DNA of 64,000 nucleotides, taken from NCBI GenBank assembly GCA_973895155.1, contig OZ316891.1:23932001-23996000 (forward strand). Direction: 5' to 3'. The translations under genes were made by a program, and so were the position numbers. Source of the stretch: Marsupella aquatica (taxonomy: Eukaryota > Marchantiophyta). Of the stretch, positions 23,516 through 34,200 are shown piece by piece. Numbering within the stretch: position 1 is the stretch's first letter; every line of letters starts with the position of its first letter. Under the pieces are notes generated by a model, which ran no database searches, had not been told where the DNA came from, and saw nothing but the letters and a program-made list of their open reading frames with translations.

Positions 23516-26500
23516 ATGGCCACCCTGGAGAAATTACACTTTCCAGCCCTATTGGCAGATGGCAATAATTACTTAACCTGGTCAATAGATGTAGAGACCT
23601 ACTTCGCATCAATACAACTAGAGGATACATTAATTACTGATGACAATTTAACATTGCAACAGAAGGCCAAAGCTGTATTTCTACTTAGACAGCATTTGAC
23701 ACCATCACTGAAGACACAATATATGAGTGATCTTAATCCCCGTCTATTATGGGACAAATTAAAAGCTCGATTTGACCATATGCGAGAGGTCTGGCTCCCA
23801 GAAGCCCGCAGGGATTGGTTTAATCTACGTGTCATGGATCATACTTCTATAGCAAATTATAATAGTTCTCTATTTCGTATTACATCTCAATTGGAGATGT
23901 GTGGCCACCCAGTTGCAGACTTAGACAAAATCGATAAAACGTTGAGTACTTTCCCAGAGGCCAACATCGCCTTGGGAACTCAATACAGGAATATGCAATT
24001 CACAACTTATTCTAACTTAATTGCACATCTCCTAGTAGAGGAGAAACAACAAATTGTCTCTCTACAGAATGCAAGGAAACGACCACCAGGCACTGCACCA
24101 ATACCACAGAAACCAGAAATTAATTACAATGCCCCAGAAGACCAACAACGAAATATAAGAGGCCGGGGTACACAAAGAGGTGGATATAGAGGACGAGGTC
24201 GCAACTCAAATTATAGTGGAAGGGGAAATCAGTATGAAAATACCAGAGGTCGAGGCAGCAGAAGCCGTGGCCGGGGTAGAGGAAGAGGACGCGGCAGAGG
24301 TCACGCCCAATCATCTGACAACACACGAGAAGACCGAATGTGTTATAGATGTGGAAAAATTGGCCACCTAAAGAAAGACTGCTGGGCTTCTGACCAAGCG
24401 GCTAAGAGGCACTCAGAAGCAAGAGCTAAGTTAAAGCAAAATCCAGATGGCAACTATATGGAATTGGAAGAGGAGCTACCATCTTATCGAGAAGAAACTG
24501 ATATGATAGACCAATCCAACGCTGAAGCTCATCTGGTGACAGCAGAGCCACCATATCCCTCCTCCAACGATCCCAATTTAGGTATCATTGATAGTGGGAC
24601 ATCCCACACTATCCTAAAAGATAGGAGTTATTTCCAAGACATCACTCCATCTGCCAGGGTAATGACAACCATATCAGGTACGAATAAGATTGAGGAAGGA
24701 ACAGGAAAGGCTACTGTCAAATTTCCCCAAGGAACAGTCATTAACATCGAAGCAGCTATCTTTGCACCAAAAACTACTCGAAATTTGATTAGCTTCAAAG
24801 ACGTTGTTGCTAATAATTATCAACTCCGCACAGCAATGCTCCAGCAAAAACCTACTTTGCAAATAGTAGCCATGACCACAGATGGAATTCAAATCAAAGA
24901 GATACTACCTCTAATACCCCCGGGTTTATATGCAGCCCCAATAACAGCGAACTATGCCACAGCAGAATCAAATAATCTTACATACCTCTGGCACTGTCGA
25001 CTGGGGCACCCGGGAATAAATATGTACCGTCGCATCATCAATGACTCACGAGGAATCCCTAAAGGAGTGCGTCCATCTATAAATCATAAGCAATGTCTGG
25101 CATGTTCTCAGGGGAAGCTGAGTACACGCCCAGCTACACAAAAGACCATCTATACTATCCCTAAATTCCTGGAACGTCTAAATGCTGATGTCTGCGGGCC
25201 AATACACCCTCCAAGTGGGCCTTTCAGATATTTTTTAGCCATTGTAGACTCTTCAACTAAATGGCTCCAAGTTTCATTAATTTCTACTCGTAACCTGGTC
25301 TTTGCCAGAATCTTAGCCAACTTATTAAAACTTCGAGTACAATTCCCAGATTGTCCAATTAAGAAATTGCGAGTGGACGGGGCAGGGGAATTTACCTCCA
25401 GAGCATTTGACGACTTCTGTATGACAGCGGGGATCGACATTGAATACTCAGTTCCTTACGTCCATTTCCAGAACGGCATAGCAGAGTCAATCATAAAAAG
25501 GATTCAAATGATAACAAGGCCACTTCTATTGAACTCTAAACTACCACCTTCAGCATGGGGATTCGGTTTACCCCCTGATCTTTCACACATTAGAGTATTC
25601 GGATGTAAAGTGATGGTACCCATCCTTGGGCCACATCGATCCAAACTTGGCCCACAGAGGAGAGAAGGTATTTATATTGGCCATGACTCCTCGTCTATTA
25701 TCCGCTATCTGGAACCTAGCACAGCTGATGTATTTAAAGCAAGACACGCTGACTGCCATTTCTATGAGGAAATTTTCCCCTCATTACTTAAGGCGCCAAC
25801 TACATCACACGACATAACACCAGTACAGCTCAATTGGAATAGCAGAAATCTACTCAATCAAGATCCAAGAACTCAAAGTGCAGACGAGGAGGTAAGGCGC
25901 TTATTACATCTCCACGAAATGTTGGAAAAGATTCCTGACGCTTTCAATGACGCAGCAAATGTGACCAGATCACATGTTGAAGCAGTCAATACCCCAGCTC
26001 GGATTCAGCTGCTGCCAACTCAAGCAAAGGAAACCTTACCTAAGGCGAAGAGAGGACGCCCACTAGGATCCACTGATTCTCGCCCTCGCCAGAGACGTGC
26101 ACAAACGGTAAATACTGAAACCACATTTAATCTGGTCAGTATCGAACCAGAGAAAAAGAGGGCACCAGATAATGAAGAAATGTCTATTCAATACACACAC
26201 ACAGGACACATTTATGCTCGATCAAACACAATAATAGACGAGCAGTTTGCTTATCATATAGCCCAATCCATCTCAAATGATACACCTGATCCCTATACAA
26301 TCAAAGAAGCACAGAAAAGGCCCGATTGGCCACAGTGGAGAGAGGCTATCAATACAGAAATGGACGCATTAATCAAAAGACAAGTATTCGGCCCAGTTAA
26401 GGTTGTACAACCAAAGAATGACTATACAGATAGTCGTTTTATATTCGTTAGAAAACGCAATGCCCAAGGAGATGTCATAAGATATCGAGCAAGGCTTGTA

Positions 26501-28078
26501 GCGAAAGGCTACACCCAAATCCCTGGAAGGGATTACGATTTAACCTATTCGCCAGTTATGGATGTAACTACCTTTAGGTACTTAATATCTTTTTCAAGAA
26601 AGCATAAACTCAAAAACATACTCATGGACGTGGTAACTGCGTACCTATATGGAGTCTTAGACTCCGAAATATATATGAAAGCTCCAAAGGAATTGCTTGA
26701 AAGAGTGGTAGAGCACATCCAGGGGAAGAATATACATACCCTAAGTCAGGACATGAAGTCGGGACTTCGACAGATTGTCCCTGATGATGACATTAAAGGC
26801 CTAGTGTTGAGCAGTGGCAACACACTCAAAGAACCACTCCAGTACCCAGGTAAATATGGGACTGGACAGCAGGCATTTGCTGTGCAAGTCCTTAAATCAA
26901 TAAACGGACTGAAACAGAGCGGACGCATCTGGTATCAGACATTCAAAACTAAGATGCAGACTCTTGGCTTTATAAATGACGACCTCGCCCCTTGCATTTT
27001 TATAAAACACCTAGCACCTGAGTTCGTGATATTAGCACTATATGTTGATGACGTCAATCTGTTCGGCACCCCCAAGCTATTAAAGCAGACTATTAATACA
27101 ATGAAGGGCATCTTCGAAATGAAAGAACTGGGAGAACCGACGTATTGCCTCGGTCTACAGTTCGACCACCTGCCACAAGGTATGTTTATTAGTCAATCAA
27201 CTTACACAAAGAAAATTCTTCGACAGTTTAACATGCAGAATGCTTACTCAGTCTCGACTCCCATGGAGATGCGATCCCTGGACACCACTAAAGATATGTT
27301 TAGAAGGAGACAAGAAAATGAACCACTTCTTGATGCAGACAAGCCTTATTTATCTGCAATCGGAGCTCTCCTCTATCTGGCGAACAACACCCGTCCCGAC
27401 ATTTCATTTGCAGTGAGTCTCTTGGCACGACATAGCGCCCAACCTACTATTCGCCACTGGAACGGCATCAAACGACTATTTCGTTATCTTCAAGGCTCCA
27501 TGGATATGGGCCTGTATTTCGCCAATGATAACCCGGATGAACTGCAAGGATACGCGGACGCTGGATATCTATCCGATCCGCATGACTCGAAATCTCAGAC
27601 TGGTTATGTCTTCTTGCAAGGCAACACAGCAATATCATGGCGCAGTACAAAACAAACCTTGACTACCACATCGTCCAATCATTCAGAAGTAATAGCTCTT
27701 TACGAAGCAACAAGAGAAGCGCTATGGCTTTGAAACATCATAAACCACATCCGCAAGAATACTGGTAAGCCACTACTCACCAAACCGACGATTATCCATG
27801 AAGATAACAAAGCTTGCGTGGACCAAATCAATGCAGGATATATGAAGACAGACCGCACGAAGCATATCGACCCAAAATTTTTCTTTACCCATGAACAGAT
27901 AGGGCAGCACATCAATGTGCACTGGAAGAGCTCCCAGGAGAACTGTGCTGATCTATTCACGAAGCCATTACCCGCCAGCCTCCATCGAAAGCACGTAGCA
28001 GCGATCGGCATGACAAGATTGTCGACATTGCGCCCGCCCGTCGACACACAAACGAGAGAAACTCCACAGTTTGAATGA
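23516..28078 (+). pseudogene. Copia gag-pol polyprotein with one in-frame stop
   Basis: A single frame of 1,405 codons from ATG 23516 to a TGA at 27731-27733, then open in the same frame to 28078 (about 115 more codons). Domains: gag with an RG-rich tract (about residues 215-265) and zinc knuckle CYRCGKIGHLKKDC (from about 276); protease DSGTS (359); GAG-pre-integrase LWHCRLGHPG; integrase D558, D621 (VDGAGEF) and E near 656 (FQNGIAES); reverse transcriptase LVAKGYTQ, MDVVTAYLYG and YVDD (1176); RNase H GYADAGY (about 1346). The TGA stands where relatives have Arg (LWL-R), so CGA to TGA is likely. It removes the last RNase H aspartate (HEDNKA). The segment between IYMKAPKE and LKSINGLKQSG is about 65 residues, longer than usual. 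Pfam-type families are clear; the lineage within Ty1/copia is not assigned. Confidence 0.92.
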
Positions 28079-28429
28079 GCAGCTCAAGCCGACAGACGAC
28101 AGCCGACTCGACGACGATGCAACCTAAAACTTTCATTCCTGTATACATAGACAGAATACGATTTCTCATACCAATACAAGATAGAATAATTATTATCGTA
28201 AACACCCCATTTAAACTAAGGGGAAGTAGTTTTAGTAATAGGGGACCCAAATTAAACTTTACATTTGGACAAATTATAAGGTAGACTCACCTTAGTGCAA
28301 ATTTAAGAAAATCCTACTAATGGTGGCTAGAACCCTTTTTCCTTATGAAGAAAGCAGAAGGTTTTAATGGGGCAGCACCAAAAATAAACATAGGGTTAGT
28401 AGTGTGGTGATTTTATACCCCTAAACTCT

Positions 28430-28440
28430 CCAAGGGGAAG
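28430..28440 (+). other. Copia polypurine tract
   Basis: The purine-rich sequence aaggggaag abuts the 3' LTR start, as expected for the plus-strand priming site. Confidence 0.75.
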
Positions 28441-28604
28441 TGTTGTAACCATTTACTCTAGACCATGGTTAACCCCTAACCCTATCCTGAAGGGGTAACA
28501 TGGGTTAACACCAACCCCAACATGTAACCCTATGGTGACTATATAAGTCACACCCATAATGGAACACAACAGCGAGTTGCAAGTCTCTCCATTGTCACAC
28601 AACA
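28441..28604 (+). repeat. 3' LTR of the Copia element
   Basis: 164 bp; no difference from the 5' LTR was seen on direct reading. It is followed by the GATAC duplication. Confidence 0.95.
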
Positions 28605-28796
28605 GATACAAGCAGAGTAGCAGATCTGCTGTGGTTGTACCACTCCATTATCAACTGCCACAATACAAAAACCTATGGGCAAGGGTGGAGCATCCAGAGT
28701 AATGGGCCGACTATACGTGTCTCTGTGTACAGGCAAAAACTCCCATTGCACAGCAGAACTGGCAGGGACCAACCTCATTCCACTCAGCTTCAGGCG

Positions 28797-29713
28797 TAGC
28801 CTCTCAGCTCTGCCTTCAAGGTCAGCTCCCAATCTGCTGCGTGTCCTTGGCATTACTGTAACAAATACAAGAAGCAATCATTTATCCAACCCAAACACTC
28901 AATGAAATTCATGCAACCATTTAAGATTCAACTATTTCATACAATCAGATAGTTTAGTCCATTTGAGTTTAGTCCATTAGACACTGTAGTCCACTTCATA
29001 CTATAATCAAACAATTTAGTCCACTTCATGAATACTTAATACTATGTCGTGTTTTCTACACAATTGAAGGCTTATGATCTATTTGAAATCATGAGGTGGC
29101 ACATCAGAACCCTCTGGAATGACATGGCAATTGCAGTACACCATACGCCATGGACCAATATCCCAAGTTTCTCTACCCTTAACTCCTCTCTTCAGGTGTT
29201 TGTCTGCCTCTGGTCCTTCATCTCTGCACCACGCACGAGGGCACCTACGACACTGGATAAATTCCCAGATGCCATCCCGATACTCCTTGCACACATCACA
29301 ATAATGCCTTGGGCAGATCAGAGCAGCGGGATGTGCATCTGAGTTCTCTACATAAGTTATCAGAGGCAACTCGTTCGCCCTCAATATAGTCCGCAGACAA
29401 CCCACATGGTAAAAGGAATAGCAATCGTCCTGTGCACACTGAATCACAAGGGGCTCATCTGTAGTGGGTTTCACGGTTCGGCCAAGTAACCCACAAGCAA
29501 AGCAACAAGCTCGGTTCTGCTGATAGAGGTCACAGAGCCACTCCTTGTCCCAATCATGCCCTCTAGAAATGGCAATGCGTGTGCACTCAGGCCCATGGCC
29601 ATCAGGCTCCTCAGCATCCTGCCCATCAACTAAGTAATGAAAATGTCGACTGCAAGGCCCATCGCAGAACAAAACAGTACCTCCCTCATCACATTCAAAA
29701 CAACAGGGGGGAT
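28797..29713. repeat. 917-bp direct duplication, left copy
   Basis: Matches 50293-51209 at a constant offset of 21,496, with only a handful of substitutions (over 99% identity by eye, no indel). The two copies flank the 29714-50292 insertion. Sequence outside both copies continues the same EDM2-like gene, so the duplicated DNA belongs to the target, not to the insert. Confidence 0.9.
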
Positions 29714-29715
29714 TG

Positions 29716-30330
29716 TGATGCCTAGACAGGAATCACTCGGCCAGTTAAGTGGGTAAAGCAGGAAGGCACCCTAGGAACACCTTAGTATAGTGACAAAACA
29801 AGGAAAATATAAACAATTAGGGGCAACCATGAAACCCGGGCCGAGGCCGGAGGTAAGGCTGAGGGTGAAAACCCGATTAGGGTTAGGGCGCGTTAAGCGT
29901 CGGCGGCTAGGAAGGATCAACGGGAAGAAGGACCGGCAGAGGAGAGGGGTAAGGAGCGCTTGCAGGAGATGGTGGCTCATTTGCGAGCACGAACTAGGCA
30001 GACGACTACGGGAGGCCAACTACTGTCAGCTGCTTAGGCAAGCACTCGGGGAGAGAGTAGATACCGACGATCGACCTAAGGAGGGTATGAGCAACGTCAA
30101 TCAAGCGGCACATTTCTAGGGATGCCTGTTCGAACGGGCAACTGAGTACATCAAGACTTACGAGGACGAGGAGTCAGAAAGGGCAGCTCGAGAACGGCAG
30201 GAGCTCGCTCGATTGTGGGAGCTGTAGAAGACGGCTTTCTTAGGAGGCGAACTCATCAAGGACGAGTTCCTGTGGACGCCTACTTCCAATCAACTCGACG
30301 ATCTTCTGTTTTGCAAAGACAGCGTCGTCG
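29716..30330 (+). repeat. Retroelement segment also present at 58809-59413
   Basis: Starting at gatgcctag, this segment aligns with 58809-59413 (about 85% identity by eye). It covers the 5' part of the inner gag-like ORF. Comparing the two copies shows which nonsense codons are new in each. Confidence 0.85.
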
Positions 30331-31879
30331 GCATCCGAGAGGCCATCAAGAACTGCAACGACATACACTGGGAATTAAAGGGTAGCACGGAAAGGTGGAC
30401 CCAGGCAACGGTGCTAGGAGAAACCTCCACGGCAGCAGAGATGAAGAGGAAGGGAGCCGTCAACGATGAAGCCACCCCGGCAAAAAGAACGAGGTCGGCG
30501 GCACCAAAGAAGCCAGCCGAGCAGCAGAGCAGGAGGCAGGGAGAAGCCGAAGAGGAGGAGGTCGATCCCATCAAGGCCATTCCAACCAGGGATGACACCT
30601 GGAAGGGCTGGGCGGCAACCCTACCGGTGGAGGTGCAACTACATTTTGCACGAGAGGAGGATGCATGCTTTACGGCCATGCAGACCAAGAAGTACCAAGG
30701 CTTCATGGCCGGATCCGGCTTGGAGGCCTTTGTAAGATTACCATGGCTGAAGCCGGAGGTACCGGAGTCAGACCTATTAGAATTCGTGGGGTCATGGGAA
30801 CCCGAGACCAATTGCACGAGGATATATGGGAAGGATTCTATCTTACTCCCAAGGTGATTGCCGAAGTGTTTGGCTTGCCGATGGGCAATAAGACCAAAGT
30901 TGATACCAGGAAGACCTTGCCTGACAAGGAGTTCCGGTCGTTCCCCGGGCCATCAACGAAGAATGGCTTCTTCCGGAACACCTGCACCAACCCGCACATA
31001 GGAGAGATGATCGACTTCTTGCGGGTGACCATGCATTGTAACTTACCGAGGGCAGAGATCGGCAAGGCACAGGTCTATCTGGCAGAAAGGCCAGACCCAA
31101 GCCGGGACTACAACGGGTACCTCCTCAACCAATTGAAGAAGATCTTAAAGGAGGAGCAGCAGGTAATCGGCATGGGGAGCGTGTCGCGGCTTGGCTATCA
31201 CATGCCGCTGTTGTGCCGGTATGCCAGAGGTCAGACTTTTGCCCCGGTACTTCCCCTGCAGGTAAGGGCACCCGAGGAAGCTCCAACGCCGAGGCCGTTG
31301 GCTGAGAAGCCTCAACCACCTGTTAGTCCTACGATCGAGCAGGTGTTTAGGCCCAGGAAGGAAGACTTGCCGATGCAGCAACCAGGCATGCAGAGTCTGC
31401 TGAAACTACTGGAGAAAGAAAAGAAATCGGCATCGGCAACGGCAACAATGCAGGACACTACTACAGAGGTAGGCCTACACCGGCTCACAAGAGAAAACCC
31501 CTTTGCTGGAGACAAGAAGAGAATCAGGCCGGAATCCAAGCCAGGTGTTCGAATGTACGTGGGAACCTCAAGCTCCGAATCTGAGGCAGAATTGCCTGAA
31601 GCTCCTACCGAGGAAGAGGAGAGGGAGAAGCCGGACGTCCAAGAGGTAGAGGAGGCAGTGGAGGACTGCAGCCATGATAATTCCGGCTATGGGTCGGACC
31701 ATCACGTTCCAGGAGTAAGGACCTGTGGCCGGTTTGTCCCCACACTTCCAAGGGTAGTGCGAGGGGACCCCAACCAGCAGAGTAGCCCTGAGTCTCCCCC
31801 ACCAGATGTCGCTCCCCCGAGCTTCGACGGCATAAAACAGACGGTGCAGGAATTTCAGGAGCGAATCAAGCAGGAGGAA
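29790..31879 (+). pseudogene. Inner gag-like ORF with a plant-transposon-protein-like domain, left part
   Basis: One frame from 29790 reads through TAG at 30117 and TAG at 30225 to about 30835. A frameshift then moves to the frame ending at 31885. The trace EPETNCTRIYGK / GFYLTPKVIAEVFGLPMGN follows the 'VRG-x-f-s-x-I-x-x-fgLP' pattern of the putative plant transposon protein domain (PF20167-like, by pattern only). A Pro/Glu-rich, low-complexity tail follows (APTEEEEREKPDVQEVEEA). The last codons, ERIKQEE, abut element B at 31880. The frame resumes in phase at 48133. This looks like a structural or accessory protein of an LTR retroelement; no zinc knuckle was seen. Confidence 0.55.
31877..31879. 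repeat. GAA target-site duplication, left copy (element B)
   Basis: GAA precedes the left TIR; GAA also follows the right TIR at 48133-48135. Confidence 0.85.
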
Positions 31880-32638
31880 CACTAGAAGGAAATTGGGTTT
31901 TTACAACTATGTCCTTTTTTACTCCTGGTCGGAAACAACTCTTAAGCAATCCCAACAACTGTGTTTTCAAAGAGTGGTATCTGGCTTGTAAAGCAACTAA
32001 GTTTACCACTGCAATAGAAAGAATAACTCATTTGTTTTATTTGAGTGACTAAGGACAATTTAAAAAACTACTCTAATTAGAGATGAAGAGGATTCTAGTT
32101 GTTTAAGGTAGTTTTGTAGTTGTTTGGGTGACGGTGGCTAATGACTATGACACATAGAGTTATATGGGACAACGGTGAGAAAGGACTGGCCCAACAGAAA
32201 CCTTGAGACATCAGTGTTTTCCATTAAAAGACTTGGTCAGGAACATATAGTTGTACACTTCTATCTTGAGCAGCTGCTATATATTTGCTGAACAAATATA
32301 TGTTGGACCATTTGTAGTTTGATTTGGCCTACAAATCATTTCTTAGTAGCAACCAGGGTAGCAAGCTCTTTACGCAGTTAAATGTGGATTTGCATGGGCC
32401 AGTTGGTAATGAGCACGGAACTACTACAATGCAAGCTCTGCGGGTGAGAGTATAAATATTCTGGTGGAAATACAATCTTGCAAAGGATCGCAAGAGAGTT
32501 TGCTGGTTACTCAACCATAAGTAGACTTCATCTTGTACAACGTGTGAGTACAAATAAACATTGAAATTGTTTTAATTTTACAAAATGTATTACAATGTGC
32601 AGTGCAACAACACTGCCAAGTTAGATCCGCAAAAGTTC
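31880..32638. other. Left TIR and subterminal region of element B
   Basis: Starts with the TIR CACTAGAAGGAAATTGGG. Short caact / agttg words recur (for example acaactatg, aacaactct, ctagttg, gtagttg), which may be protein-binding subterminal repeats. No gene. Confidence 0.6.
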
Positions 32639-33388
32639 TTATAAATTCCTATGTAGACCTTCTATCGGCACATGACCCAGTAACCAGTTCTCTGCTTCTT
32701 CTATAAGCCTAAAAGACTTGTGTTTATTGCCACTAAAACCTGAGACTTCGCGCTCTGCTTCTTCCCAACATTCATAGATACCAGGATTCCGGCCTTTCCC
32801 CACTGCATACCACCGTTTCCTACTATGCAAGGAGGGATGATTGCATCTAAAATATAATACATCAAAGCTTGGATCAATCTGATGCTGGCCATGCCCTGAA
32901 ACTTGAGCTGCCTGCCCATGCTCATACAGTAGATGTTGCTCTCTCACTATCGGTTGCTGAGCTGGAATTTGAGCTGGCTGGCTATGGTGCTCATATACAG
33001 GATGCATCCATTGCTGCTCTCCATGCTCATCTTTTGGATTCTTAGCAGGATGAGGGCTGGAACTATGTCCTTCTGGTTGAGGACGAGCAACAGTAGTGAG
33101 ATTCTCAACAGGCTGGGGGCTGAAATCAGGACCTTCTGGTTGAGGACGAGCAACAACAGTGAGATTACCAACAGACTGAGGGCTGAAATCAGGAACTTCT
33201 GGTTGAGGACGAGCAACAGCAATGAGACGCTCAAGCAGCTCATGCAAAAAGCGGAAAAACTCGCTCAGTAGTCCAAGGCAAGACCAAAACAGGCCGTCAC
33301 AAACTAAGGCCACAGCTGACCACAAAATTGCACCAAAAGCTTGCCTACAGGTGCTCCATGCATCCTCCAACTTTGCCTCTATTGCCAT
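32639..33388 (-). CDS. Cargo protein with C-terminal RNase H1 hybrid-binding (viroplasmin-like) domain
   Basis: The chosen start is ATG 33388, just after a likely acceptor (cttgcag) of an upstream intron whose donor is gtaagt near 33466; this gives 249 residues. Residues ~10-55 are hydrophobic to amphipathic (FGAILWSAVALVCDGLFWSC). Three repeats of about 21 residues follow (VARPQPEGPDFSPQPVENLT type), then a Gln/His/Pro-rich linker. Residues ~191-236 carry KRWYAVGKGRNPGIYECWEE, SGFSG, KSF and EEAENW, the pattern of the RNA/DNA-hybrid-binding domain at the N-terminus of eukaryotic RNase H1. No RNase H catalytic domain follows. Upstream exons probably lie near 33790-33600 and 34175-34087 (ending in gtaagt). 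It is divergent from tnp2. The domain match is good; its function is unknown, and it may be a captured host gene fragment. Confidence 0.6.
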   Translation of the reverse strand: MAIEAKLEDAWSTCRQAFGAILWSAVALVCDGLFWSCLGLLSEFFRFLHELLERLIAVARPQPEVPDFSPQSVGNLTVVARPQPEGPDFSPQPVENLTTVARPQPEGHSSSPHPAKNPKDEHGEQQWMHPVYEHHSQPAQIPAQQPIVREQHLLYEHGQAAQVSGHGQHQIDPSFDVLYFRCNHPSLHSRKRWYAVGKGRNPGIYECWEEAEREVSGFSGNKHKSFRLIEEAENWLLGHVPIEGLHRNL

Positions 33389-34200
33389 ACTGCAAGCGGA
33401 CTCAGTTACTAGCTTAGTCTCCCGTTTGCTTGCAAAGGATCGATGATGTACCCTAGCGAGGAAACTTACCTGAGAAAGCCACAAAAATATTGTGAATTAG
33501 TTGTGACTCAATGTATAACAATCAGCCCTAAGGGATATAGAAGAATACAAAGTGACTCTGAAAGCACGTGGACCCCTCAACGACAAGCATGATCTTAATT
33601 TGGCAAAACCTTGTTGCAGATTTCTTTGTGGTGAAGACATCAACAACATCAATGAACGGCTCAAAGCAGCTTTTCTTAAATTGTTGCAATTGGTCATTAT
33701 TTTCTTAATCAAATGAGAAGCTGCAAACTCTGCAATGCAGTCCGATCGGGCTTTGATCAGCAACATACTACCATGCCGGGCGTGCTGAAATAACAACTGA
33801 AGAATAACATTTGTGACCAACTAATTAATAAAAGTAGAGTCTAATGGCTGATTGCCCTCGACAAATCACTGCAATCTTCTTGTTGACAGTGCAATGGGGT
33901 TCTCCCCAACTCAATTGCAAACTCTGGATAGTAACGGACACAGGTGCTACGAGATATTACAATGCATATGAAGTAGCTAGGTTGAGTCGCCAAGGAACGA
34001 AAGGCAAAACTGACAAACTGAACGCTTGTCTGAGTAAGCAGACAATAGATCCAATTAATTATAGGTGAACAAATAATGAGACTTACCGGAGAGATAGTAT
34101 TAAGTACATAGTCCAGCCACTCGCCACCACACTTTCTTCCAAAACCGTGCAATGTATGAGAGACCACCAAGCTAGTCTAACCAGGAACACAAAGAGCTAG
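33389..34200 (-). other. Possible upstream exons of the element B cargo gene
   Basis: The minus-strand segment ending at 34087 (LVVSHTLHGFGRKCGGEWLD then a gtaagt donor) and one ending near 33600 after a ttatttcag acceptor near 33790 look like coding exons with consensus splice sites. They have no family match I recognise. Exon joins are inferred. Confidence 0.35.

Larger units (their letters stand above)
22898..28604 (+). mobile_element. Ty1/copia LTR retrotransposon, 5,707 bp, GATAC target duplication
   Basis: Two 164-bp LTRs (TGTTGTAACC...CACACAACA) look identical base for base. GATAC flanks both sides (22893-22897 and 28605-28609). A primer-binding site follows the 5' LTR, a purine tract precedes the 3' LTR, and gene order is gag-protease-integrase-RT-RNase H, so the element is structurally complete. 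Identical LTRs imply a recent insertion, although a 164-bp LTR gives little resolution. It sits antisense to the EDM2-like cargo gene and interrupts its coding sequence. The polyprotein carries one in-frame stop. Confidence 0.95.
22695..29713 (-). pseudogene. EDM2-like ePHD cargo gene of element A, copy 1 (3' part), split by the Copia element
   Basis: Read on the minus strand. 29672-29079 holds the PHD/ePHD region of an EDM2-like protein: FCDGPCSRHFHYLVDG, CCFACGLLGRTVKPTTDEP, CAQDDCYSFYHVGCLRTIL, ICPRHYCDVCKE, FIQCRRCPRAWCRDEGPE, WDIGPWRMVYCNCHVIPEGS. A second exon starts after ttgtttacag-type acceptor sequence at 28853 (MPRTRSRLGADLEGRAERLR) and stays open up to the Copia junction at 28605. 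With the Copia and one GATAC removed, the same frame resumes at 22892 and stops at 22695, giving a Cys-rich tail (CEDFCPKYRVCPGDIYRR). I do not recognise that tail. The 5' end of this copy is cut at 29713, where the 20.6-kb insertion begins. EDM2 of Arabidopsis is a nuclear chromatin regulator; the homology rests on the spacing of the Cys/His motifs. Confidence 0.7.

Noticed and set aside
32639-33484. Endogenous pararetrovirus fragment, because the domain is called viroplasmin-like
   Set aside because: No coat, movement or reverse transcriptase sequence is nearby; the same domain is common in cellular RNase H1, and the gene lies cleanly within a CACTA element.
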